Assembly: GCF_000420025.1 (NCBI RefSeq)
Contig: NZ_ATUD01000007.1
Coordinates: 1-64,000, forward strand
Origin: Patulibacter americanus DSM 16676
GTDB lineage: Bacteria; Actinomycetota; Thermoleophilia; Solirubrobacterales; Solirubrobacteraceae
Direction: 5' to 3'
DNA: 64,000 bases
Part shown: positions 42,416 to 52,328 of the stretch, piece after piece
How the letters are laid out: each line of letters starts with the position of its first letter
Numbering within the stretch: the first letter of the stretch is position 1
The notes under the pieces: generated by a model
Database searches by the model: none
Seen by the model: only the letters and a program-made list of their open reading frames with translations
What the model was told of the DNA's origin: nothing
Translations under genes and position numbers: made by a program

Positions 42416-42549
42416 ACGACCTCGACACTACTGCCGCGCCCGAGCGTCACGTGAACCGCGCGTGACGCTCCCGACGGGCTTCGGGGCGTACGTCGTCCTC
42501 CCCACGGGCCGGACCGGGCCTGGCGCGCCGCCGCTACAGTCCACCGCCG

Positions 42550-44106
42550 ATGCGCGCGTTGACGGTCCTGGTGTTCGTGGTCGGCGCGGGCAGTCTGGGG
42601 GCGGAGATCGCCGCCGCCCGCCTGCTGGCCCCGTACTTCGGGGACTCCACGATCATCTGGGCCAACACGATCGGCGTCTGCCTGATCGCCCTGGCCATCG
42701 GCCACTGGCTCGGCGGCCGCTTCGCCGACCGCCACCCGCACCTCGAGGGCCTCAAGGTCCTCGTCCTGATCGCCGCCGCGCTGCTGGCGATCGTGCCCCT
42801 CGTCTCCGGGCCGTTCCTCGACCTCGCGATCACCGCGTTCGACAAGATCGAGGCCGGCGCGTTCGTGGGCTCGCTCGTGGGCATGCTCGTGCTGATCGCG
42901 CTACCGCTGATCCTCATCGGCGCCGCGACACCGTGGGCGACGAAGCTCGCGGTCACCGACCTCGCGCAGACCGGCGAGACGGTCGGCCGGCTCGGGGCGA
43001 TCGGCACCGCCGGCAGCCTCGTCGGCACGTTCGCCGCCTCCCTCGTCCTGATCCCGTTCGTCGGCTCGCAGCGCACGTTCATCGTGCTCGCGCTCGTGAT
43101 GGCGCTCGTGGCCGTCTTCCGCATGCCCCGCCGCACGTGGGCCGTCCCGCTCGCCGTCGCCCTGCTCCTGCTCCTGCCGCCGGGCACCACGAAGCCCGCC
43201 GGTGCCGACGACCGCGTGCTCGACGAGGCCGAGACGGTCTACCAGTACGCCCGCGTCATCGAGCACCCCGTGGACGACGGCGGCATCTCCCCCGCCGGCA
43301 CGGTCGAGCGGCGCCTCGAGCTCAACGAGGGCCAGGCCATCCACTCCGTGTGGCGCGCCGACACCGTGCTGACGGGGAACTACTGGGACGCGTTCCAGGT
43401 GCTCCCCTTCGCCGTCGCCGACCCGACGAAGGCCCCCGGCACGCCGACCGCCCCGCCGCGGCGGATCGCGATGCTCGGCAACGCCGGCGGCACCGTCGCC
43501 CGCGCGTCCCTCGCGCTGTTCCCGCAGGTGCAGTTCGACGGCGTCGAGATCGACGGCACGGTCTCCGAGATGGGCCGGAAGTGGCTCGGGATGCCGCGCG
43601 ACCCGCGGCTGACGATCCACACCGCCGACGCCCGCCCGTTCCTGCGCTCGGGCGGCCTCGACGACGGGAAGGGCCGCTACGACGTGATCGGCGTCGACGC
43701 GTACCGCCAGCCCTACATCCCCTTCTACCTCACGACCCGCGAGTTCTTCCGCCAGGTGCGCGACCGCCTGACCCCGCGCGGCGTGGTGATCGTCAACGTC
43801 GGACACCCCGAGGGCGACGACGCGCTCGAGAAGGCCCTGACGGCCACGATGCGCACGGACTTCCCCCACGCCGTCCGCTACGCGATGACGCCGACGAACT
43901 CGCTCGTCGTCGCCTCGAGCTCCCCGCTCTCCGCCGCCCAGCTGGCCCGCTCCGTGCCGACCCTCCCCGCCGAGCTGCGCGAGACGGCCGACCGCGCCGC
44001 GGACGAGCTCCAGACGGGCCTGAAGGGCGGCCCGGTCTACACGGACGACCGTGCCCCGGTGGAGTGGCTCATCGACGGCTCCATCGTCTCCTACGCGACG
44101 AAGTAG
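42550..44106 (+). CDS. Fused membrane/spermidine-synthase-like protein
   Basis: A 518-residue protein. The N-terminal about 215 residues contain seven or so membrane helices (VFVVGAGSLGAEIAAARLLA, then ANTIGVCLIALAIGHWLGGR), with the E-x-x-A-x-R motif of the MFS-like SpeE-fused family. The C-terminal domain is a Rossmann methyltransferase-like fold: RRIAMLGNAGGTVARASLAL, VEIDGTVSEMGRKW, YDVIGVDAYRQPYIPFYLT. In place of the canonical polyamine-synthase site it keeps the D-A-Y block, so activity on a polyamine is likely but unproven. It stands alone. Confidence 0.85.
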   Translation: MRALTVLVFVVGAGSLGAEIAAARLLAPYFGDSTIIWANTIGVCLIALAIGHWLGGRFADRHPHLEGLKVLVLIAAALLAIVPLVSGPFLDLAITAFDKIEAGAFVGSLVGMLVLIALPLILIGAATPWATKLAVTDLAQTGETVGRLGAIGTAGSLVGTFAASLVLIPFVGSQRTFIVLALVMALVAVFRMPRRTWAVPLAVALLLLLPPGTTKPAGADDRVLDEAETVYQYARVIEHPVDDGGISPAGTVERRLELNEGQAIHSVWRADTVLTGNYWDAFQVLPFAVADPTKAPGTPTAPPRRIAMLGNAGGTVARASLALFPQVQFDGVEIDGTVSEMGRKWLGMPRDPRLTIHTADARPFLRSGGLDDGKGRYDVIGVDAYRQPYIPFYLTTREFFRQVRDRLTPRGVVIVNVGHPEGDDALEKALTATMRTDFPHAVRYAMTPTNSLVVASSSPLSAAQLARSVPTLPAELRETADRAADELQTGLKGGPVYTDDRAPVEWLIDGSIVSYATK

Positions 44107-44222
44107 TCCCGCCGGCCCGGGGCCCTCCCGGGACGCCGTCCGCGCCACGCCGTGGCCGCCGCCGCGGCGGGGCGGAGGCGGCGGCCCGGGTGCCGACGGG
44201 CCGATCCGGGCACAGGCCCTCC

Positions 44223-45272
44223 ATGGGCACCCCCGATCTCCACCGTCCCTGGACCGCCGACCCCGAGCGCTACGACGGGCGCATGCCGTACCGCCGGCTC
44301 GGGCGCTCCGGCCTGCAGCTGCCCGCGATCTCGCTCGGCCTGTGGCACAACTTCGGCGACCACGAGCCGATCGCGGACCAGCGGGCGATCCTGCGCCGCG
44401 CGTTCGACCTGGGCGTCACGCACTTCGACCTCGCCAACAACTACGGCCCGCCCTACGGGTCGGCCGAGACGAACTTCGGGCGGATCCTCAGGGAGGACCT
44501 GAAGCCGTACCGCAACGAGCTCGTGATCTCGACGAAGGCCGGCTGGGACATGTGGCCCGGCCCCTACGGGTTCCTCGGCTCCCGCAAGTACCTGCTCCAG
44601 TCGCTCGACGAGTCCCTGGAGCGCCTGGGCCTCGACCACGTCGACATCTTCTACTCGCACCGGTTCGACCCCGACACGCCGCTCGAGGAGACCTGCGGTG
44701 CGCTGCACTCCGCCGTCCAGCAGGGCAAGGCGCTCTACGTCGGCATCTCGTCCTACTCCTCCAAGCGCACGCAGGAGGCCGTCGCGATCCTGAACGAGCT
44801 CGGCACGCCGCTCCTGATCCACCAGCCCTCGTACTCCATGCTCAACCGCTGGATCGAGGACGGGCTGCTCGACACGCTCGACGAGGAGGGCGTGGGGTCC
44901 ATCGTCTTCACCCCGCTGGCCCAGGGCCTCCTGACGAACAAGTACCTGAACGGCATCCCCGAGGGCTCGCGGGCCAGCCGCGACGAGGGGATCGCGTCGC
45001 AGCTCACGGACGACAACATCCGCCGGATCCAGGCGCTGAACGCGATCGCGGAGGGCCGCGGGCAGTCGCTCGCGCAGATGGCGATCGCCTGGACGCTGCG
45101 GGACCCGCGGGTGACGAGCTCGCTCATCGGCGCGAGCTCCGTGAAGCAGCTCGAGGACTCCGTCGGCGCGCTGCAGAACCTCGACTTCGACGACGACGAG
45201 CTGCGCGCGATCGACGAGCACGCGGTCGACGGCGGCGTCAACTGGTGGGCCGGCTCCGCCGAGCTGGAGTAG
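44223..45272 (+). CDS. Aldo/keto reductase (YghZ-type)
   Basis: A 349-residue NADPH-dependent aldo/keto reductase. The start MPYRRLGRSGLQLPAISLGL lies about 20 residues in. The catalytic tetrad is recognisable: Asp in FDLANNYGP with Tyr, Lys in VISTKAGWDMWPGPYG, and His in DIFYSHRFDPDTPLEET. The C-terminal FTPLAQGLLTNKYL and SSLIGASSVKQLEDSV segments bind the cofactor. GWDMWPGPYGF and the Gly-rich length match YghZ (glyceraldehyde-3-phosphate/methylglyoxal reductase). ATG 44223; the ribosome-binding site is weak. Confidence 0.92.
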   Translation: MGTPDLHRPWTADPERYDGRMPYRRLGRSGLQLPAISLGLWHNFGDHEPIADQRAILRRAFDLGVTHFDLANNYGPPYGSAETNFGRILREDLKPYRNELVISTKAGWDMWPGPYGFLGSRKYLLQSLDESLERLGLDHVDIFYSHRFDPDTPLEETCGALHSAVQQGKALYVGISSYSSKRTQEAVAILNELGTPLLIHQPSYSMLNRWIEDGLLDTLDEEGVGSIVFTPLAQGLLTNKYLNGIPEGSRASRDEGIASQLTDDNIRRIQALNAIAEGRGQSLAQMAIAWTLRDPRVTSSLIGASSVKQLEDSVGALQNLDFDDDELRAIDEHAVDGGVNWWAGSAELE

Positions 45273-45397
45273 CCGCTTCGGGGGGCGCGGGCGGGTGACG
45301 GGCGCCCGCGGGATCGCTCGGGGTGACATCGTGGACGGGTACGGCCCGAGCCTGACACCCGTCGCGTCCTCGCCCCGTCCCGTTCGATCGGCACCGC

Positions 45398-46123
45398 TTG
45401 CCCAGCTCAGTCACCGCCACGGTGGTCGCCCCGGCGACCACCTCCGCCCCCGCCGAGCGCCTGTGCGCCGTCCCGCCCGCGTGGTCGGCGGAGCTCCCCC
45501 GCGACCGCGAGGCGCTGGCGTCCGCGCTCGCCGTGGCCGCGGCCTTCCCCACCCGCGTCGGCACGGTCACCGTGGCCGTCTCCGGTGACGTCGAGACCGG
45601 CCTGCGCGACGTGCACGAGGACCTCGCCGCCGGAGGCGTCGACGACGCCGACCTGGCCGCCGTCACCCTGACGCCGGCCCCCACGGCCGGCGACGAGCCG
45701 TCGATCGCCGGCTTCGCCGAGGCCGTCGCCCTGGCCGACGAGTTCTACCGCCGCCCGTACACGATCGAGGGCGAGCCCGCCGCGGTCTGGGAGGCGGCCC
45801 TGCTCGAGGTCGAGGCCCACGCGCCGCGGGCGATCGTCGTCATCACGGACGGCCTCGACGGCGCCGCGGCCGTCGCCGCGGTCACCCCGCTGACCGTCGT
45901 CTCGGCGGTCCCGAGCGTCCGCCGGCTCGCGTCCCGCCTGGAGGGCGTCGACACGATGCCGCGCCCGACGGGCTCGTTCGGCCTGCCCGAGGGCGCCGTT
46001 GTCGTCACAGGCCCCCGGGCCGACGACCTGCGCCTCGCCGCCGCGGGCGGACGCGAGCGCGTCGTCGTCGCGGGCGAGGTCTCCCCGTTGGTCCTGAGCG
46101 CGTTCGGCCTGCGCGCGGACTGA
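45398..46123 (+). CDS. Hypothetical protein, probable TTG start
   Basis: No family is recognised for this 241-residue protein. It is rich in Ala, Val, Asp and Thr with alternating strands and helices, e.g. AIVVITDGLDGAAAVAAVTP and LTVVSAVPSVRRLASRLEGV, like a Rossmann or periplasmic-binding fold. There is no signal peptide. The frame opens with TTG 45398; no ATG exists before the conserved-looking part, so the start is uncertain. It precedes the alcohol dehydrogenase by 28 bases. Confidence 0.55.
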   Translation: MPSSVTATVVAPATTSAPAERLCAVPPAWSAELPRDREALASALAVAAAFPTRVGTVTVAVSGDVETGLRDVHEDLAAGGVDDADLAAVTLTPAPTAGDEPSIAGFAEAVALADEFYRRPYTIEGEPAAVWEAALLEVEAHAPRAIVVITDGLDGAAAVAAVTPLTVVSAVPSVRRLASRLEGVDTMPRPTGSFGLPEGAVVVTGPRADDLRLAAAGGRERVVVAGEVSPLVLSAFGLRAD

Positions 46124-46151
46124 CCCCGCCGCCGCCCGGTACCGTCGGCGC

Positions 46152-47273
46152 ATGCAGATTCGCGCCGCGGTGTTGGAGCAGTTCGGCGAGCCGCTCGTCG
46201 TGCAGGACGTCGAGCTGCAGGAGCCGCAGGCGGGCGAGGTCCTCGTCCGCCTGCACGCCTGCGGCGTGTGCCACACCGACCTCTACACGGCCTCGGGCGC
46301 CGACCCGACGGGCTACGCCCCGTGCGTCCTCGGGCACGAGGGCGCGGGCGTCGTCGAGCAGCTCGGCGCGGGCGTGGACTCGTTGCAGGTCGGCGACCAC
46401 GTCGTCACGCTCTTCGCCCCGGAGTGCGGCCAGTGCCTCCACTGCCGCTCCGGCCGCACGAACCGCTGCCTCGCCATCCGCGACCAGCAGGGCAAGGGCT
46501 ACCTGCCCGACGGCACCACGCGCCTGTCCCGCGGCGGCGAGGAGCTGCGCCACTTCATGGGCACGTCGACCTTCGCCGAGTACACGGTGATGCCCGAGAT
46601 CGCGTTGGCCAAGATCGACAAGGCCGCCCCGCTCGAGGGCGCCTCGATCTTCGCCTGCGGCCTCTCCACCGGCCTCGGCGCCGCGATCTACACGGCCGAC
46701 GTGCAGCCCGGCTCGACCGTGGCGGTCTTCGGGTGCGGCCTCGTCGGCCTCGGCGCGATCGCCGGCGCCCGCATCGCCGGCGCGACCCGGATCATCGCCG
46801 TCGACCTCGCGGCGAACCGCCTCGAGATGGCCCGCCACCACGGCGCCACCGACCTCGTCGACCCCTCCGCCCTGCCGGAGGGCGAGGACGCGGTCTCGGT
46901 CATCAAGGGCATGACGGACGGCTTCGGTGCCGACTACACGTTCGAGGCCACGGGCAACGTGCGCGTGATGCAGCAGTCCGTCGAGGCTGCCCGCGAGGCC
47001 TGGGGCCTGGCCACGATGATCGGCGTCGCGGGCAAGGGCGAGACGCTCGACATCGTCCCGCGCCTGCTCATCACGGGCCGCCGCGTCACGGGCTCGTCCT
47101 TCGGCGGCGTCCGCGGCCGCACCCAGGTGCCGCTGCTCGTCGACCGCTGGCTGCGCGGCGACGTCGACGTGCCCGCGCTGCTCTCGCACCGCATCACGCT
47201 GGACGAGGTCAACCACGGGTTCGACCTCATGCACCACCAGGACGGCATCCGCTCGATCATCCAGTTCACCTGA
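46152..47273 (+). CDS. Zinc-dependent alcohol dehydrogenase, class III type
   Basis: A 373-residue medium-chain dehydrogenase. Catalytic-zinc ligands: Cys in HACGVCHTD, His-Glu in LGHEGAGVVE, and later Cys in FACGLSTG. Structural zinc: four cysteines in ECGQCLHCRSGRTNRC. The NAD-binding loop is VAVFGCGLVGLGAIAGAR. The MGTSTFAEYTVM block is typical of class III (formaldehyde/hydroxymethyl-thiol dehydrogenase) enzymes. The partner thiol here (mycothiol, glutathione or other) cannot be told. ung follows after 82 bases. Confidence 0.9.
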   Translation: MQIRAAVLEQFGEPLVVQDVELQEPQAGEVLVRLHACGVCHTDLYTASGADPTGYAPCVLGHEGAGVVEQLGAGVDSLQVGDHVVTLFAPECGQCLHCRSGRTNRCLAIRDQQGKGYLPDGTTRLSRGGEELRHFMGTSTFAEYTVMPEIALAKIDKAAPLEGASIFACGLSTGLGAAIYTADVQPGSTVAVFGCGLVGLGAIAGARIAGATRIIAVDLAANRLEMARHHGATDLVDPSALPEGEDAVSVIKGMTDGFGADYTFEATGNVRVMQQSVEAAREAWGLATMIGVAGKGETLDIVPRLLITGRRVTGSSFGGVRGRTQVPLLVDRWLRGDVDVPALLSHRITLDEVNHGFDLMHHQDGIRSIIQFT

Positions 47274-47355
47274 GCGCCGCCCCGGACCCGCCGCGACCCG
47301 TGACCTCCTGCCGCTCCGCCGGCCGGGCCCTGCCCGCCCCGGCCGCCACCCGACC

Positions 47356-48048
47356 GTGAGCACACCCTCCCCCGCGCCGGAGCTCGACCTCGTCGCGCAC
47401 GTCCCCGAGCCGTGGCGGCCGTACGTCGACCTCGCGGCGCTGCGGGGCGTCGAGGGGTTCCTCGCCGGCGAGGTCGCTGCGGGCCGGCGGATCCAGCCGT
47501 TGAAGGCGCACGTCTTCCGCGCGCTGGACCTCGTCGCCCCGGAGGACGTGCGCGTCGTCCTCTGCGGCCAGGATCCCTACCCGGGCCTCGGCGTGCCGAT
47601 GGGCCTCGCGTTCTCCGTGCCCCCGGAGGCGCCCGTCCCCGGCTCCCTGAAGAACCTGTTCACCGAGCTGCACGACGACCTGGGCCTGCCCGCGCCGCCC
47701 ACGGGCGATCTCACGCCGTGGGCGGCCCACGGGATGCTGCTGCTCAACGCCTCGCTGACCGTGCGGCCCGGCGAGCCGGGGTCCCACGGCAAGGCGGGCT
47801 GGCCGGCCGTGACGTTCGAGCTGCTCCGCCGCCTGGCGAGCGAGCGCCAGGGCATCGTCTTCCTGGCGCTCGGCCGGGCGGCGCAGGGCGTGGTGGCGAA
47901 GCTGCCCCTCGACGGCCACCGGGTCGTCGAGGCGGCACACCCCTCGCCGCTGTCCGTGCGGGCGTTCCGCGGCTCGCGGATCTTCAGCCGCACCGACGCG
48001 GCGCTGGCCGAGCTCGGCCGGCCGCCGTTCGACTGGCGCCTGGCCTGA
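47356..48048 (+). CDS. ung: Uracil-DNA glycosylase (family 1)
   Basis: Ung removes uracil from DNA at the start of base-excision repair. The 230-residue protein carries motif 1 with the catalytic Asp (VVLCGQDPYPGLGVPMGLAF), the GMLLLNASLTV pocket strand, and motif 2 with the catalytic His (AHPSPLSVRAFRGSRIF). GTG 47356 begins just before the family start. The length is normal. Confidence 0.95.
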   Translation: MSTPSPAPELDLVAHVPEPWRPYVDLAALRGVEGFLAGEVAAGRRIQPLKAHVFRALDLVAPEDVRVVLCGQDPYPGLGVPMGLAFSVPPEAPVPGSLKNLFTELHDDLGLPAPPTGDLTPWAAHGMLLLNASLTVRPGEPGSHGKAGWPAVTFELLRRLASERQGIVFLALGRAAQGVVAKLPLDGHRVVEAAHPSPLSVRAFRGSRIFSRTDAALAELGRPPFDWRLA

Positions 48049-48074
48049 GCGCGGGTGTCGACCGCAGCGCGGGG

Positions 48075-48584
48075 TCAGTCCGTCACGAACACGCCCGTGG
48101 CCAGCACGGGCCCGGCGTTGACGTCCGTCCCGCCCCCGGCGGCCACCCCGCGTCGCAGCTCGCAGGAGCGGACGACCTCGGCGAACGGCTTCGGGTCCTC
48201 GTACACGCCCTGGACGTCGAGGCTCGCGCCCCAGTCCTTCGACCGCTCGCGCCAGTACAGCGCGATGGTGCCGACAGTCCGCCCGTCGCGGGTGCGGCAG
48301 CGGCCCCCGAGCGGCTTGCCGGACGCCTCGGCGAGGAGCGCCCGCGGGGTGTCCTTCGTCGGGCGCACGTAGACGCTCGACTCCTGCACCTCGACCTCGA
48401 GCCCCTCGCGGTCGGTGACGGTGCGGATGATGATCGTCCCCGCGTCCGTGGTCACGACGCGCCGCTGCGCGGTGTCCGGGTCGTCGTCAGCGCCCCCGCC
48501 GGCGCAGCCCGTCAGGGCGATGGCGCCGGCCACGACCAGGGCGCGGCGCAGGGGCAGCGGTGGGCGACGACGGAGGAATGCCAT
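48075..48584 (-). CDS. Lipoprotein of unknown function
   Basis: A 169-residue exported lipoprotein: basic start (RRRPPLPLRR), hydrophobic segment, and lipobox ALTGC with the acylated Cys at about residue 27, followed by an Asp/Gly-rich linker. The mature part (about 140 residues) is beta-rich, with the strand pairs TIIIRTVTDREGLEVEVQES and YWRERSKDWGASLDVQGVYE, and two late cysteines (CRTRDG and SCELRRG) that could pair. No family is recognised. ATG 48584. Confidence 0.8.
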   Translation of the reverse strand: MAFLRRRPPLPLRRALVVAGAIALTGCAGGGADDDPDTAQRRVVTTDAGTIIIRTVTDREGLEVEVQESSVYVRPTKDTPRALLAEASGKPLGGRCRTRDGRTVGTIALYWRERSKDWGASLDVQGVYEDPKPFAEVVRSCELRRGVAAGGGTDVNAGPVLATGVFVTD

Positions 48585-48612
48585 GGCGGCACCCTAGCCC
48601 GCCCGGGAGCGA

Positions 48613-48642
48613 CGAACGCCGCCGGAGGACCGGCGGCGTTCG
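48613..48642 (-). terminator. Hairpin terminator after PEP carboxykinase
   Basis: A perfect 12-bp stem (cgaacgccgccg / cggcggcgttcg) with a 6-base loop lies 55 bases after the pckG stop on the minus strand and just upstream of the lipoprotein gene. Confidence 0.7.
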
Positions 48643-48696
48643 CGACGTGGGCGGGCGGATCGCCCGACCGGCGGGCCGGCCGGGGCCGGCGGGCGC

Positions 48697-50511
<1,815 letters not shown>

Positions 50512-50713
50512 GGGACTGGATCCTCCGGGGAGTCCAACAGGGAATTCGCGGGATATAACCGGAATGCGAGCCCCCCTGCGTCCACCGTTCGGGCACCCGT
50601 CACTGACAGCGTACGCGTAGCGCGCTCTATCGCTCAGGGCCGAACACAGTCGCGCAAAAGGCATCAGACACCCAGCGTCTCCGAACGGGCACGAGGGGCG
50701 GCGCCGGCGGCCC

Positions 50714-51421
50714 GTGAGCCCCGGATGGGACGATGTTCCGGTGCTCCGGCGCCGGCCACACCATCCCCTGTTCGAAACCGTGCTCGTCGAGGACGGGCGG
50801 ATTCGGCTCTTCGACCGCCATCTGCTGCGCCTGCGGCGCTCCGGGGCGAGCCCGCGTCAGATCTCCACCGTCCGCGCGCTCGCCGGGACGTGGCGGCAGA
50901 CGGCCACGCGGCCCGTCGTGGTGCGCTTCGACATCGCCGCCGGCACGCCGGTCGGCAGCCGCCCGCGCACGCCGGCGCCACCGGACCCGGTGCGGCTGGC
51001 GACCGTCCCGGGCTTCGACCCCACGGACGACGCGCGCGAGCACAAGCGGGCGGACCGCGCGTGGGCGGAGCGGGCCGAGGCCCGCGCGGTCGAGGCGGGA
51101 GCCGACGCTCCGCTGCTCGTCTCGCCCGACGGCCTCGTCGGCGAGACCAGCCGCGCCTCGTTCTTCGCGATCGACGCCGCGGGCCGCGTCTCCACGCCCC
51201 CGGTGGCGGGCATCCTACCCGGGGTCACCCGCGAGTGGGCCCGCGGCGCGATCCGGGCCGACGAGGTCGCCCTGCGCACGCACGACCTGGCCGCCGTCCG
51301 CGCCGCCTTCCTGACGACGGCCGGCCGCGGCATCGTGCCCGTCACCGCGATCGACGGCCGCCCGCTCGGGACGGACCCGCGGGTCGAGCAGCTCGCGGTC
51401 GCGTGGAGCCTGCTGCGCTAG
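50714..51421 (+). CDS. Class IV aminotransferase (PabC/IlvE-like)
   Basis: A 235-residue PLP-dependent protein of fold type IV. Start: [20 protein letters not shown], the lyase/aminotransferase opening. The PLP lysine lies in [10 protein letters not shown]. The later block [20 protein letters not shown] and [17 protein letters not shown] binds the cofactor phosphate and substrate. Size and motifs fit 4-amino-4-deoxychorismate lyase or a D-/branched-chain aminotransferase; the specificity is not decided. It starts at GTG 50714 and is divergent from pckG. The 202-base gap before it contains no clear promoter. Confidence 0.85.
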   Translation: MSPGWDDVPVLRRRPHHPLFETVLVEDGRIRLFDRHLLRLRRSGASPRQISTVRALAGTWRQTATRPVVVRFDIAAGTPVGSRPRTPAPPDPVRLATVPGFDPTDDAREHKRADRAWAERAEARAVEAGADAPLLVSPDGLVGETSRASFFAIDAAGRVSTPPVAGILPGVTREWARGAIRADEVALRTHDLAAVRAAFLTTAGRGIVPVTAIDGRPLGTDPRVEQLAVAWSLLR

Positions 51422-51485
51422 CGCCCCCGGGCCACCACGCGCGCATCAGTGCGTGCGGCGACGGCCCGTGCGGCGACGGCGACGG

Positions 51486-51499
51486 CCGCGGCGCCGCGG
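51486..51499 (-). terminator. Small palindrome at the end of the TetR gene
   Basis: Perfect 14-bp palindrome CCGCGGCGCCGCGG directly abutting the TetR stop codon on the minus strand, between convergent genes. It is the only terminator-like structure here. Confidence 0.35.
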
Positions 51500-52123
51500 T
51501 TACGCGACGTCGCGCGGCTCGGACACGCTCGAGAGGAACGCGCCGACGAGCCTGCCGAAGAGGTCGTGCGGGACCGCGTCGGGCTGGGCCAGCCGCTGGC
51601 GGGCGATGCCGTCGGCGAGGGCGTCGAGCCCGACGGCGACCTCCTCGACCGGCATCGTCAGCCGCAGGCCGAGCTCGTCGGCGCCGGCCACGAGCAGGCG
51701 ACAGAGCGCGGCGCGGACCTCGGCGAATTGGGCGGCCACGCGCGGCCGCACCCGGGGGTCGCGCACGGCATAGGCCCAGAACTCCGTGTGCAGCAGCAGC
51801 ATCTCGGGGGTGCGCTCCACGAGCTGCATCCAGTGCTCCGCCCCCACCCGCACGCGGGCGGCGACGGTCTCGCCGGGCGCCACCGCGGCCTCGAGCGAGG
51901 CGACGCTGCGGCGCAGGTGCTCGTCCACGACGGCGAGGAACAGCTCCTCCTTCGATCCGAACGCGGAGTACACCGCGCCGGTCGTGAAGCCCGCGGCCTC
52001 GGCCACGGCGTCGACGGAGGACGCGTGGTACCCGTGGCGCGCGAACACGTCCGCCGCCGCGTCCAGGAGCCGGCGGCGCGTGTCGGCGCGGCGCTCCTCG
52101 CGCGTCATCCGGGACGTCCCCAT
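51500..52123 (-). CDS. TetR-family transcriptional regulator
   Basis: A 207-residue repressor. The N-terminal DNA-binding domain is typical: RRADTRRRLLDAAADVFARH, then the helix-turn-helix YHASSVDAVAEAAGFTTGAVYSAF and GSKEELFLAVVDEH. The C-terminal ligand domain is helical and unclassified. ATG 52123 (MGTSRMTREERR) is chosen over the longer frame to 52372, which crosses the operator region. It is divergent from the diiron-SCP2 gene, with a palindromic operator candidate between them, so it probably represses that gene and itself. Confidence 0.9.
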   Translation of the reverse strand: MGTSRMTREERRADTRRRLLDAAADVFARHGYHASSVDAVAEAAGFTTGAVYSAFGSKEELFLAVVDEHLRRSVASLEAAVAPGETVAARVRVGAEHWMQLVERTPEMLLLHTEFWAYAVRDPRVRPRVAAQFAEVRAALCRLLVAGADELGLRLTMPVEEVAVGLDALADGIARQRLAQPDAVPHDLFGRLVGAFLSSVSEPRDVA

Positions 52124-52239
52124 CGGCCCGATCCTGCCACACGGGACGGGGTGCCCGTCACGGGGCGCGACCGCAGCAGGGTGCCCGCGCGCGGCCCGCC
52201 GGGAGGCGCCTCGGCGGTGTACGAGGTTTTCCCGCGACC

Positions 52240-52268
52240 GTCCGTTATCCGGATAGCGTCCGTTATCG
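52240..52268. promoter_or_regulatory. Operator candidate for the TetR-type regulator
   Basis: Palindromic core TATCCGGATA (52246-52255) within an imperfect 16-bp palindrome CGTTATCCGGATAGCG, flanked by a direct repeat GTCCGTTATC at 52240-52249 and 52259-52268. It lies between divergent tetR and the diiron gene, in one of the least GC-rich stretches of the region. Confidence 0.7.
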
Positions 52269-52328
52269 CAGCGCCCCGCCGCCCCGCGCCCCGCCCGTTC
52301 CGCGCCCCGCCCGTCGCCCCGGAGACCC

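Noticed and set aside
39158-42454. 1098-codon plus-strand frame opposite the glutamate dehydrogenase
   Set aside because: Arg/Gln/Val-rich antisense shadow; the minus strand encodes all catalytic motifs of GDH.
44091-45329. 412-codon minus-strand frame opposite the aldo/keto reductase
   Set aside because: Antisense shadow without motifs.
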